Origin: Streptomyces sp. NBC_00162
GTDB taxonomy: Bacteria > Actinomycetota > Actinomycetes > Streptomycetales > Streptomycetaceae
Reading direction: 5' to 3'
NCBI RefSeq assembly: GCF_024611995.1
Contig: NZ_CP102509.1
Span: 5,766,001 to 5,830,000 of the forward strand
Length of the DNA: 64,000 bases
The position numbers and the translations under genes were made by a program. Shown here one piece after another: positions 18,567 to 26,528 of the stretch. Under the pieces are notes generated by a model, which saw only the letters and a list, made by a program, of their open reading frames with translations, had not been told where the DNA came from and did not search any database. The stretch's first letter is position 1, and each line of letters begins with the position of its first letter.

Positions 18567-19607
18567 GTGCTGCGTATCCATTTCACTGGAGTGGACCTGG
18601 CACGCGTACGGATGGCAGGGCGTCCCGATGCGTTGTGGGAAACGATTCTCAGCTTTCACCGTTTAAGGGACCGGCGTGATGCCCGGTTGTTCGGTGAATG
18701 GCGCACGGAAACTCGGAGCCGGTTGAATAGTGAAACACGCATGCTCGGCATGCTCATACCGGCACGCGGCTATTTCCCCGATTTCCTGACCCCCGTGGAG
18801 GGGCAGTACGGGTGGGACGTGGCGCTCGACGCACTGCGCGGGATCCGGCCCGAGCGGATGCGGCGCGAGCTCGTGCTGCTCGGCGGCGGGTCCGGAGCCG
18901 GCGCGGGTGCCGGAGCGGTTGCCGGCACGTCGCCGGCGCCGCGGTTACGGGAGTTCATGGACGGCGGCACCAAGCACCTGCCGAGGCTCCTGGGCGAGCT
19001 GCGCGGGTACCACCGGGCGGCCGTGGAGCCGTACTGGACCCACATACAGGCCCAGATAGAGGCCGAGCGGGCCGCGCGCGGCCGGGCCCTGCTGGACGGG
19101 GGCGCGGACGAACTGCTGGCCTCGCTGCCGCCGATGCTGCGCTGGCGGGCCCCGGTGCTGGAGTGCGACTACCCCGTGGACCGCGACGTACGGCTGCGGG
19201 GACGCGGGCTGTTGCTCCAGCCGTCCTTCTTCTGCCGGCGCACCGCGGTGACCCTGCACGATCCGGAGCTGCCGCCGGTGCTGGTCTATCCGGCCGCCTC
19301 GCACCTGGCCTCGGCCCCCACGGGGGGCGAGGCGGCGCGCACCGTCCACGTCGAGGAGCAGCGCCAGCGCACGCTGGGCAAGCTGGTGGGGCACACCCGC
19401 TCGGTGGTGCTGCGGGCCATCGGCGACGGCGCCACCACCAGCGAACTGGCCCGCCGGGCCGGGGTCTCGCTGGCCTCGGCGAGCCAGCACGCCTGCGTGA
19501 TGCGCGAGGCGGGCCTGGTCACCACCCTCCGCCACGGGAACGCGGTGCTGCACACGGTGACCCCGCTGGGCGCGGCCCTCCTCAAGGGTGGCGCCGTGGC
19601 CTCGTGA
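18567..19607 (+). CDS. Winged-helix (ArsR-like) regulator with two TTA codons
   Basis: A 346-residue putative transcription factor, similar in layout to actinobacterial proteins that join an N-terminal domain of unknown function (DUF5937-like, starting LRIHFTGVDLARVRMAGRPD) to a C-terminal ArsR-type helix-turn-helix. The latter reads LRAIGDGATTSELARRAGVS then ASQHACVMREAGLVTTLR. I prefer the GTG at 18567 with GGGGG upstream. Leu33 (18663-18665) and Leu127 (18945-18947) are encoded by TTA, so translation should need the bldA tRNA that is active late in development. Codon use in the first 70 codons is less G/C-biased than in neighbours. A convergent terminator follows. Confidence 0.8.
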   Translation: MLRIHFTGVDLARVRMAGRPDALWETILSFHRLRDRRDARLFGEWRTETRSRLNSETRMLGMLIPARGYFPDFLTPVEGQYGWDVALDALRGIRPERMRRELVLLGGGSGAGAGAGAVAGTSPAPRLREFMDGGTKHLPRLLGELRGYHRAAVEPYWTHIQAQIEAERAARGRALLDGGADELLASLPPMLRWRAPVLECDYPVDRDVRLRGRGLLLQPSFFCRRTAVTLHDPELPPVLVYPAASHLASAPTGGEAARTVHVEEQRQRTLGKLVGHTRSVVLRAIGDGATTSELARRAGVSLASASQHACVMREAGLVTTLRHGNAVLHTVTPLGAALLKGGAVAS

Positions 19608-19613
19608 AACGGT

Positions 19614-19642
19614 GCGGCCCCCGGCTGGGCGCCGGGGGCCGC
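19614..19642. terminator. Bidirectional terminator hairpin
   Basis: GCGGCCCCCGGC (19614-19625) pairs perfectly with GCCGGGGGCCGC (19631-19642) around a 5-nt loop, between the convergent regulator and PhoX-like genes. Confidence 0.75.
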
Positions 19643-19655
19643 GGTGGTGTGGGGC

Positions 19656-20816
19656 TCAGGTGCGGAAGGGGCCCGTCACCTCGTACGTGATGCCCGCCGA
19701 CGAGCTGCCGCTCGTACCGCGCTGGCTGGAGAAGTAGAGCCGGTTGCCGGCCGGGGAGAAGGCCGGGCCGGTGATCTCCGAGGAGGACTGGCCGGTGATC
19801 CGCAGGAACGGCGCCACCACGTCGTCCGGGGTGATCACGCAGATCTCCATGTTGCCGCCGTCCTCGGCGACGTACAGGTCGCCGTAGGAGGACCCGGTGA
19901 CGTTGTCGACACCCGTCAGCGGGGCCGCGCCGCCGGGCACGAGGGAGTCGTCGTACGCCAGCTCGTACGTGCTGTTGGCGAGGTTGAGCTGCCAGACGCG
20001 GTTGTCGCCCTTGGTGGTGAACCAGACCGTGTCGTTGGCGTAGTGGCAGCCCTCGCCGCCGTTGAACTTCTTCGAGCCGGAGACCTGGGTGCGGGTGGTG
20101 GTCGGGGAGCCGTCCGGGTCCGGGACGTTGGCCCAGGTGAAGGAACCGGAGGTGGCCGTACCGGCCTTGAGGACCTGGAGGGTGCCCGAGGAAAGGTTTC
20201 CCCAGGTGGTCGGGATGAAGCGGTAGAAGCAGCCGCTCGTCTCGTCCTCCGTCAGGTAGATCACCTGGCGGACCGGGTCGGCGGCGGCCGCCTCGTGCTT
20301 GAACCGGCCCATCGCCGGGCGCTGGACGGCCGCGTTCACGCCGTACGGGTCGGTCTCGTAGACGTAGCCGAGGCTGACCTCCTCACAGGAGAGCCAGGTG
20401 TTCCACGGGGTCTTGCCGCCCGCGCAGTTCTGCCGGGTGTTGGAGAGGATCCGGTAGGCGCCGGTGATGGTGCCGGAGGAGTTGAACTTGACCGCGCTCG
20501 CGCCGCCGGACGGGTTGATCTCCGAGTTCGACACGTAGATCCAGCCCGTGCCGTCCGCGAAGCACGCGCCGCCGTCCGGGGCGCTGTGCCAGGTGTACGA
20601 GGTGCCGCTGACGGTCTGGCTCGAGCGGGCGATCACCCGGCTGCTGAAGCCGGCGGGCAGCTGGATGCCGTTCGCGTCCGCCGCTCCGAGTGCTCCGTAC
20701 GGCCCGGCGCCGGGCTGGGCGGGCGCCGCGTAGGCGGCCCCGTGCATCAACGTGCCGCCGAAGGCGGCGGCCGACGAACCGATTACAGCGCCGCGCAGGA
20801 AGGTACGACGTTCCAC
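19656..20816 (-). CDS. Tat-exported PhoX-like (DUF839) protein
   Basis: A 386-residue secreted protein. The N-terminus ERRTFLRGAVIGSSAAAFGG is a twin-arginine signal with an AYA-AP-type cleavage site near residue 33. The mature part has the beta-propeller-like repeats of the DUF839/PhoX group: GGACFADGTGWIYVSNSEIN, TPWNTWLSCEEV with the conserved CEE, KHEAAAADP, YLTEDETSGCFYRF, NGGEGCHYANDTVWFTTKGD, and YVAEDGGNMEICVI. PhoX enzymes are calcium-dependent alkaline phosphatases; at 386 residues this is a shorter member, so phosphatase activity is not certain. The GTG start at 20816 has AGGAG 5 nt upstream. I saw no PHO-box direct repeats upstream. Confidence 0.85.
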   Translation of the reverse strand: MERRTFLRGAVIGSSAAAFGGTLMHGAAYAAPAQPGAGPYGALGAADANGIQLPAGFSSRVIARSSQTVSGTSYTWHSAPDGGACFADGTGWIYVSNSEINPSGGASAVKFNSSGTITGAYRILSNTRQNCAGGKTPWNTWLSCEEVSLGYVYETDPYGVNAAVQRPAMGRFKHEAAAADPVRQVIYLTEDETSGCFYRFIPTTWGNLSSGTLQVLKAGTATSGSFTWANVPDPDGSPTTTRTQVSGSKKFNGGEGCHYANDTVWFTTKGDNRVWQLNLANSTYELAYDDSLVPGGAAPLTGVDNVTGSSYGDLYVAEDGGNMEICVITPDDVVAPFLRITGQSSSEITGPAFSPAGNRLYFSSQRGTSGSSSAGITYEVTGPFRT

Positions 20817-21272
20817 GGTCACTCCTGTGGGAGGAAGGCCCCGCGGCCGGTCGGACGCGGGGTCGCACGCGTCGAGGAACCTAGGAGACGCCAGTTGACG
20901 TGGCGCCAATTCCTCATTACGCCCGAGCGACCGGTCGAGGTTCAATCCTGCGGCAGAGATTTCAGGGCGGCGAAGCACCCTTTCCGGAAGGTGGCCGATT
21001 TCCCCGGCCGGTGCGTGCGCAGGTCGAAATCGGCGTGCGGCAGCGGGCGTTCGCGCGGCGCCGCGCCCGCCAAGGCGTCCGTGACCCGCTCGGCATCGGC
21101 CACCGCGGTGCGCCCGCCGGTACCCGTCGCCGGACCGGCCGAGCCCGCGCATCCCGCGCTCCTGCTCGTGACCGACCGTGACCGGCCGGGCGGACCACGC
21201 ACCGGCACGATGTGACGTACCGCGGGACTTTCTCCCCTGGGGAGGCCCGTCGTGGGGAAGGATGGTGGAGCA
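20817..21272. other. 456-bp intergenic region between phoX-like and globin genes
   Basis: No gene here is convincing. A minus-strand reading ending at 20942 would encode a small basic protein (tail HRPGKSATFRKGCFAALK) with moderately high GC at third positions. It has no good ribosome site and I do not recognise it. The region should hold the divergent promoters for the Tat-exported protein and for the globin. A short inverted repeat CGCCA/TGGCG lies at about 20891-20907. Confidence 0.4.
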
Positions 21273-21734
21273 ATGAACCACTTCGCCGCCGCCGACGACA
21301 TCTCGGGCCGCGCCGACCTCGACGTCGTGCTGCGCCGCTTCTACACGGCGGCCTTCGCCGATCGCGGGATCGGGCCCTTCTTCACCGAGATCGCCGGCAC
21401 GGACCTCGAGGCCCACCTGCCCCGGATCACCGACTTCTGGGAGCGGGCCCTCTTCCGCACCGCCGAGTACCGGCGCGACGCCTTCGCCCCGCACGCCGCC
21501 CTGAACTCGGCGCGGGCACTGACCGCCGCCGACTTCGGGCGCTGGGTGCAGCTGTGGCACGCGAACATCGACGGCCTGCACCGGGGGCCGAACGCCGAGC
21601 GGGCCAAGGCGCAGGGCGAGCGGATCGCGCTGGCCCTGCACAAGCGGCTCGCGGGCCCTGAGGCGTCCATGGCGAGCGAGGACGGCCTCGGCTTCGTCCC
21701 GCTGGCCGCACTGGAGCTGCGCTCGGTGGCCTGA
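21273..21734 (+). CDS. Group III truncated hemoglobin-like protein
   Basis: A 153-residue cytoplasmic globin-like protein. The pattern LDVVLRRFYTAAFADRGIGPFF, then TDFWERALF and FGRWVQLWHANIDGLHRGPN fits group III truncated hemoglobins, which bind heme and oxygen or nitric oxide. Many group III proteins have His-Phe before the RW(L/V) motif, and this one has Asp-Phe. The candidate proximal His is the one in FAPHAAL, so heme binding needs confirmation. The ATG at 21273 follows GGAG closely; a GTG at 21252 is an alternative. Its position beside nitrite reductase genes makes a role in nitric oxide handling plausible, but that is inference. Confidence 0.75.
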   Translation: MNHFAAADDISGRADLDVVLRRFYTAAFADRGIGPFFTEIAGTDLEAHLPRITDFWERALFRTAEYRRDAFAPHAALNSARALTAADFGRWVQLWHANIDGLHRGPNAERAKAQGERIALALHKRLAGPEASMASEDGLGFVPLAALELRSVA

Positions 21735-21868
21735 CCTGCGGTTTCGTACTGCCGGGCAGGGTCGGGAAGAAATCTCGGGAAAACTTCGCGGGGAGCGATG
21801 AGTTTTCTCGCGGCCCCCGGTCTACCTCTCGAAAGCAGCGAACACCGCGTGAGAGAAGAGAGACCGAG

Positions 21869-22279
21869 ATGTCCCAGCCCCAGATGATCTTCGTCAACCT
21901 GCCGGTCAAGGACCTGGACGCCACCAGGGCCTTCTGGGAGAAGCTCGGCTACTCCTTCAACCCGCAGTTCTCCGACGAGACCGCCGCCTCCCTGGTGATC
22001 AGCGACACCATCTTCGCGATGCTGCTGACCGAGGAGAAGTTCAAGCAGTTCGCCACCAAGCCGGTCGCCGACGCCGCGAAGACCACCGAGGTGATGGTCG
22101 CGCTGAGCGCCGACAGCCGCGCCAAGGTCGACGAGATCGTGGACGGCGCTCTCGCGGCGGGCGCCATCGAGCCGCGACCGGCCATCGACATGGGCTTCAT
22201 GTACGGCCGCGCCTTCGAGGACCTGGACCACCACGTGTGGGAGTACGTCTGGATGGACCCGGCCGCCATCCAGGGCTGA
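21869..22279 (+). CDS. VOC-superfamily (glyoxalase-fold) protein
   Basis: A 136-residue protein of the vicinal oxygen chelate fold. It shows the paired beta-alpha-beta-beta-beta units: MIFVNLPVKDLDATRAFWEK with LGYSFNPQFSDETAASLVIS, then MVALSADSRAKVDEIVDGAL and FMYGRAFEDLDHHVWEYVWM. The DLDHHVWE segment supplies candidate metal ligands. Close relatives are annotated as lactoylglutathione lyase-like or extradiol dioxygenase-like without proven substrates. The ATG has a purine-rich GAAGAGAG upstream. It ends only 6 bp from the convergent nirD stop. Confidence 0.85.
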   Translation: MSQPQMIFVNLPVKDLDATRAFWEKLGYSFNPQFSDETAASLVISDTIFAMLLTEEKFKQFATKPVADAAKTTEVMVALSADSRAKVDEIVDGALAAGAIEPRPAIDMGFMYGRAFEDLDHHVWEYVWMDPAAIQG

Positions 22280-22285
22280 TGCCGG

Positions 22286-22618
22286 CTACGAGGTCGCGGC
22301 GGTCCGCACCGGGTAGGTCCGGACCGCCACCTCCTCGTCGTCCAGGCAGCGCCCCGACTCCAGGTCGAAGCGCTGCTTCAGCAGCGGCGAGGCCACGAAC
22401 GGCCTGCCCGCCGCGCTCCCCAGCAGCCCCCGCGACAGCACCTGAGCGCCCGTGAAGGGGTCCTGGTTGCCGATGGCGTACGGGCGCCCCGCGCGGTCGA
22501 CGAACACCGCGGCCTGGCTCCCGTCGGGCAGCAGGGCCGCGACCCCGCGCCCGGGGACGAGCGCGGACAGCTCGCACACCGTCAGCCAGCCTTCGGCCAC
22601 CCGCAGTTCGATGGTCAT
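22286..22618 (-). CDS. nirD: Assimilatory nitrite reductase [NAD(P)H] small subunit
   Basis: A 110-residue NirD-type Rieske-fold protein, the small partner of NirB. It has the fold signatures ELRVAEGWLTVCELSALVPG and AVFVDRAGRPYAIGNQDPFTG but lacks the Cys/His ligands of true Rieske centres, as is normal for NirD. The start ATG overlaps the nirB stop (ATGA) and also has AGGAGG about 8 nt upstream. It is the last gene of the FAD protein-nirB-nirD operon and is convergent with the VOC gene. Confidence 0.93.
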   Translation of the reverse strand: MTIELRVAEGWLTVCELSALVPGRGVAALLPDGSQAAVFVDRAGRPYAIGNQDPFTGAQVLSRGLLGSAAGRPFVASPLLKQRFDLESGRCLDDEEVAVRTYPVRTAATS

Positions 22619-25140
22619 CGGACGGCTCCTCCTATGGTCAGAACGGCCAGGTCGGGCTTGACCTGGTCGCGCTCGGGGACGAACTTCACGGTCGGGTCGG
22701 GGGCGCCGGGCGCGTTGACGAAGGACACGAACCGGCGCAGCCGCTCCGGGTCCTGGAGCGTCTCGGCCCACTCGTCGCGGTAGTGCGCCACGTGGTCGGC
22801 CATCAGGGCCTCCAGCTCCGCGCACAGCCCCAGCGAGTCGTGCACGACCACGTCCCGCAGATGGGCCAGGCCGCCCTCCAGCCGCTCCAGCCAGGTCGAG
22901 GTCCGCTCCAGCCGGTCGGCGGTGCGGATGTAGAACATCAGGAACCGGTCGATCAGCCGGACCAGTTCCGCGTCCGACAGGTCCTGGGCGAGGAGGTCGG
23001 CGTGGCGCGGGGTGGCCCCGCCGTTGCCGCCCACATAGAGGTTCCAGCCGCTCGCCGTCGCGATGACCCCGAAGTCCTTGCTCTGCGCCTCCGCGCACTC
23101 GCGGGTGCATCCGGAGACCGCCGACTTGAGCTTGTGCGGGGCGCGCAGTCCCCGGTAGCGCAGCTCCAGGTCGATGGCCATCCGTACGCTGTCCTGCACC
23201 CCGTAGCGGCACCAGGTCTGCCCCACGCAGGACTTCACTGTCCGCAGGGCCTTCCCGTAGGCGTGCCCGGACTCGAATCCGGCGTCGACGAGCCGGGCCC
23301 AGATCCGCGGGAGCTGGTCCACGCTCGCGCCGAAGAGGTCGATCCGCTGGCCGCCGGTGATCTTCGTGTAGAGGCCGAAGTCGCGGGCCACCTCGCCGAT
23401 CACGATCAGCTTGTCGGGGGTGATCTCACCGCCGGGGATGCGGGGGACGACCGAGTAGGAGCCGTTGCGCTGCATGTTCGCGAGGAAGTGGTCGTTGGTG
23501 TCCTGGAGGGCGGCCTGCTCCCCCTCCAGGACGTAGCCGCTGGCGCCGACGGTCGGGGCGAGCGAGGCGATGATCGAGCCGACGGTGGGCTTGCACACCT
23601 CACAGCCGTCGCCGCCGCGGGCCTCGGGGCGGCCGTGGCCGTCGAGGAGCTGCTGGTACGAGGTCAGGCGGAGGGTGCGGACGATCTCGTAGAGCTCGGC
23701 ACGGGTGAAGGGGAAGCAGCCGCACAGCCCCTTGTCGGCGGAGGCCGGCAGCAGCTGCCCGATCACCTTGAGGCAACCGCCGCAGCCGGTGCCCGCCTTG
23801 GTGCACTTCTTCACCTCGGGGAGGGTGGTGTAGGCGGTGATGGCCTTCTTGGTGACGTTGTGGCAGGAGCAGATCACCGCGTGGTCGGGGAGCGAGGACG
23901 GGCCGAGCGCGACGGGCGCGCCGAGACCGGCGGGCAGGACCAGCTGCTCGGGTGCGACGGGCGGCACGCTGCCGGTGAGCGGGCGCAGCAGGCCGTACGA
24001 GTCGGCGTCGCCGACCAGGACCCCGCCGAGCAGGACCCCGTCCGGGGAGACCACCAGCTTCTTGTAGACGCCGGAGCGGGAGTCGGACCAGACGACGTCG
24101 AGGCTGCCCGGGGCGCTGCCGTGCGCGTCACCGAAGGAGGCCACGTCCACGCCGAGCAGCTTGAGCTTGGTGGAGAGATCGGCTCCGGTGAACTCCTTCT
24201 CCCGGCCCAGCAGATCGTCGGCGGCCGTCTCGGCCATCTCGTAACCGGGGGCGACCAGGCCGTAGACGCGGCCGTCGGAGGCCAGCGCGCACTCGCCGAT
24301 GGCGTAGACGTGCGGGTCGGAGGTGCGGCAGCGGGAGTCCACCGCGATGCCGCCGCGCTCGCCGACGTCCAGTCCCGAGTCGCGGGCCAGCTGGTCGCGG
24401 GGGCGGACACCGGCGGAGAAGACGACGAGGTCGGTGTCGACGGCGGATCCGTCGGAGAGCAGCATGCCGTCGACGTGGCCGTCCTCGCCGGTCCGCACCT
24501 CCTGGGTGCCGACACCGGTGTGGACGGTCAGCCCCATGGACTCGATGGTGCGCAGCAGGGCGGCGCCGCCGCCCTCGTCGACCTGGACGGGCATCAGGCG
24601 CGGGGCGAACTCCACGATCCGGGTGGCGAGTCCGAGCCCCTGGAGGGCGCCGGCGGCTTCGAGCCCGAGGAGGCCGCCGCCGACCACCGCGCCGCGGGTG
24701 CGGTCCTTCGCGTACTCCTCGATGGCGAGGAGGTCCTCGATGGTGCGGTAGACGAAGCAGCCGGGGGCGTCCTTGCCGGGGACGGGCGGCACGAAGGGGA
24801 AGCTGCCGGTGGCCAGGACCAGGACGTCGTACGGGAAGACGCGGCCGGAGCGGGAGGTGACGGTACGGGCCTCCCGATCGATGGCCTCGGCGGGGTCGCC
24901 GAGGTGGAGGCCGATGCCGTGCTCCTCCATGAAACCGGGCGGCGTCATGGACAGGTCCTCGGCGGTGCTGCCGGAGAAGTACGAGGTCAGGTGGACGCGG
25001 TCGTAGGCGGGCCGGGGCTCCTCGCAGAGGACGGTGATCCGGTGGGACCGGGTCGCACCGCGCTCGGCGAGCGCCTCCAGGTAGCGCTGGCCGACCATGC
25101 CGTGCCCGATGAGCACGATCGCGGGCAGGGGCTCGGTCAT
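22615..25140 (-). CDS. nirB: Assimilatory nitrite reductase [NAD(P)H] large subunit
   Basis: An 841-residue cytoplasmic flavo-siroheme enzyme that reduces nitrite to ammonium with NAD(P)H. Domains in order: FAD/NAD(P) oxidoreductase (IVLIGHGMVGQRYLEALAE, VVGGGLLGLEAAGALQGLG, VYAIGECALASDGRVYGL); a [2Fe-2S] BFD-like domain (VICSCHNVTKKAI, CTKAGTGCGGC); and the sulfite/nitrite reductase domains. The siroheme/4Fe-4S cysteines are complete: C-x5-C in SCVGQTWCRYG and C-x3-C in SGCTRECAEAQ. The ATG at 25140 is 1 bp beyond the upstream FAD protein stop. Control by GlnR is likely from the box at 26425. Confidence 0.95.
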   Translation of the reverse strand: MTEPLPAIVLIGHGMVGQRYLEALAERGATRSHRITVLCEEPRPAYDRVHLTSYFSGSTAEDLSMTPPGFMEEHGIGLHLGDPAEAIDREARTVTSRSGRVFPYDVLVLATGSFPFVPPVPGKDAPGCFVYRTIEDLLAIEEYAKDRTRGAVVGGGLLGLEAAGALQGLGLATRIVEFAPRLMPVQVDEGGGAALLRTIESMGLTVHTGVGTQEVRTGEDGHVDGMLLSDGSAVDTDLVVFSAGVRPRDQLARDSGLDVGERGGIAVDSRCRTSDPHVYAIGECALASDGRVYGLVAPGYEMAETAADDLLGREKEFTGADLSTKLKLLGVDVASFGDAHGSAPGSLDVVWSDSRSGVYKKLVVSPDGVLLGGVLVGDADSYGLLRPLTGSVPPVAPEQLVLPAGLGAPVALGPSSLPDHAVICSCHNVTKKAITAYTTLPEVKKCTKAGTGCGGCLKVIGQLLPASADKGLCGCFPFTRAELYEIVRTLRLTSYQQLLDGHGRPEARGGDGCEVCKPTVGSIIASLAPTVGASGYVLEGEQAALQDTNDHFLANMQRNGSYSVVPRIPGGEITPDKLIVIGEVARDFGLYTKITGGQRIDLFGASVDQLPRIWARLVDAGFESGHAYGKALRTVKSCVGQTWCRYGVQDSVRMAIDLELRYRGLRAPHKLKSAVSGCTRECAEAQSKDFGVIATASGWNLYVGGNGGATPRHADLLAQDLSDAELVRLIDRFLMFYIRTADRLERTSTWLERLEGGLAHLRDVVVHDSLGLCAELEALMADHVAHYRDEWAETLQDPERLRRFVSFVNAPGAPDPTVKFVPERDQVKPDLAVLTIGGAVR

Positions 25141-25141
25141 G

Positions 25142-26380
25142 TCAGTGGCCTCCGTCGTCGGTGAGCAGGTGGAACAGGTCGTGGGGTGCCTCGTCGCCCT
25201 CCCAGGTGCGGGCGACGGCGCCCACGGTGGAGAGTTCGCCGAGCAGGACCCCGCCGACCAGGCGGTCGTCGCGGAGGACGACCGTGCGGTAGGTCCGCCG
25301 GGTGGCGTCGGCGAAGCGGACCACGTCGTCGCCGGGGCGGGGGGTCGTCTCGCCGAAGCAGGCGAGGTCGAAGGGGCCGCTGCCTCCGGCGGTGGTGAGG
25401 GTGAGCCGGGTGAGGGCGCGGGTGCCGGTGTACGCGGTGTCCGTGCCGGCCAGGACGCCAGCGAGGACGTCGGCCTGCTCCAGCGCGGCTCCCGCCAGGC
25501 CGTACACCTGGCCGGCGTGCTCGGCGCAGTCGCCGATGGCGTGGATCCGGGGGTCGCTGGAGCGCAGCCGGTCGTCGACCACGATGCCCTTGCGCACCTC
25601 GAGCCCGGCGGCCTGGGCGAGCCCGGTGCGGGGCCGTACACCGCAGGCGAGCACGACGAGATCGGCGTCGAGCCGATAGCCGTCGGCGAGCTCGACCCCG
25701 GTGACCCTGCGCTGCGCCGTCGTCCGCGGAGCCGCAGGCGAGGTGGTCAGGCCGCGGACGCGGCACTCCGTGTGGATCTCCACGCCCAGGGCTTCGAGGT
25801 GGGCGTGCAGCAGAGCGGACGCCTCGGCGTCCAGCTGCCGTTCCATCAGGCGCGCGGCCTGCTGGGCCAGGACCACCTGCGCACCCCGCGCGGCCAGCGC
25901 CCTGGCCGCCGAGACGCCCAGCAGGCCCCCGCCGATCACCACCGCCCGCACGCCCGGACGGACGGCCGCCGAGAGCGCCAGGCAGTCGTCCATCGTGCGG
26001 AACGCGTGGACCCCGTCGGGGAGTTCCCGCCCCTCGGGCTCGAACAGCCCGCGCAGCGGCGGCAGCACCGGGTTGGACCCGGTGGCCAGCACCAGCGTGT
26101 CGTATGCCAACGCCGCGCCGTCGTCGCAGTGGACCGTCCGGTCGGCGCGGTCGATGCGGACGGCACGGACCCCCCGTCGCAGCGCCGGACCGACCGCCGG
26201 GAGGGCGGCCACCTCCGGCGCGTACCGGCCCGCCAGGACCTCGGCGAGCAGCACCCGGTTGTACGGAACGTGCGGCTCCTCGCCGAGGACGGTCACCGCC
26301 GCACCGCCGGTCAGCCGCGCAGCGAGCCGCAGGCCCGCGAGGCCGCCGCCGATCACCACCACACGCTGTTCCGAGGTCAT
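25142..26380 (-). CDS. NirB-like FAD/NAD(P)-dependent oxidoreductase
   Basis: A 412-residue flavoprotein related to the N-terminal half of NirB. It has the FAD motif RVVVIGGGLAGLRLAARL, the NAD(P) motif AVVIGGGLLGVSAARALAAR, the second FAD motif IHAIGDCAEHAGQVYGLAGA, and a C-terminal domain like that of NirB and rubredoxin reductases. There are no Fe-S or siroheme domains, so it should pass electrons rather than reduce nitrite. It is the first gene of the operon with nirB and nirD. It could serve as electron donor for NirB or for the NasA encoded at 40.5 kb, which lacks its own reductase nearby. That role is inference. The GlnR-type box lies about 45 bp upstream. Confidence 0.85.
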   Translation of the reverse strand: MTSEQRVVVIGGGLAGLRLAARLTGGAAVTVLGEEPHVPYNRVLLAEVLAGRYAPEVAALPAVGPALRRGVRAVRIDRADRTVHCDDGAALAYDTLVLATGSNPVLPPLRGLFEPEGRELPDGVHAFRTMDDCLALSAAVRPGVRAVVIGGGLLGVSAARALAARGAQVVLAQQAARLMERQLDAEASALLHAHLEALGVEIHTECRVRGLTTSPAAPRTTAQRRVTGVELADGYRLDADLVVLACGVRPRTGLAQAAGLEVRKGIVVDDRLRSSDPRIHAIGDCAEHAGQVYGLAGAALEQADVLAGVLAGTDTAYTGTRALTRLTLTTAGGSGPFDLACFGETTPRPGDDVVRFADATRRTYRTVVLRDDRLVGGVLLGELSTVGAVARTWEGDEAPHDLFHLLTDDGGH

Positions 26381-26424
26381 GCCCCGAGCGTGCGGGTCCG
26401 CTGTTTCCCCGCCGCATCGCCGTT

Positions 26425-26440
26425 GTTACCCGGACGGAAC
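26425..26440 (-). promoter_or_regulatory. GlnR-type box upstream of the nirBD operon
   Basis: GTTAC-n6-GGAAC matches the GlnR a-site/b-site consensus (gTnAC-n6-GaAAc) at nine of ten informative positions. It lies 45-60 bp upstream of the FAD protein start at 26380 and about 90 bp before the remains of the divergent gene. GlnR activates nirB in S. coelicolor (known); its action here is inferred. Confidence 0.6.
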
Positions 26441-26528
26441 ACCGGCCTCAGCGCACGGGTTAAGCGTCAGTGAGGCCTCCCTCAAAGGCCGCCTTAAGGA
26501 TCATCAAACCCGTCCGCCGGGCCTTAGC

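Noticed and set aside
20817..20960. PHO boxes upstream of the PhoX-like gene
   Set aside because: No pair of GTTCACC-like 11-bp direct repeats could be found.
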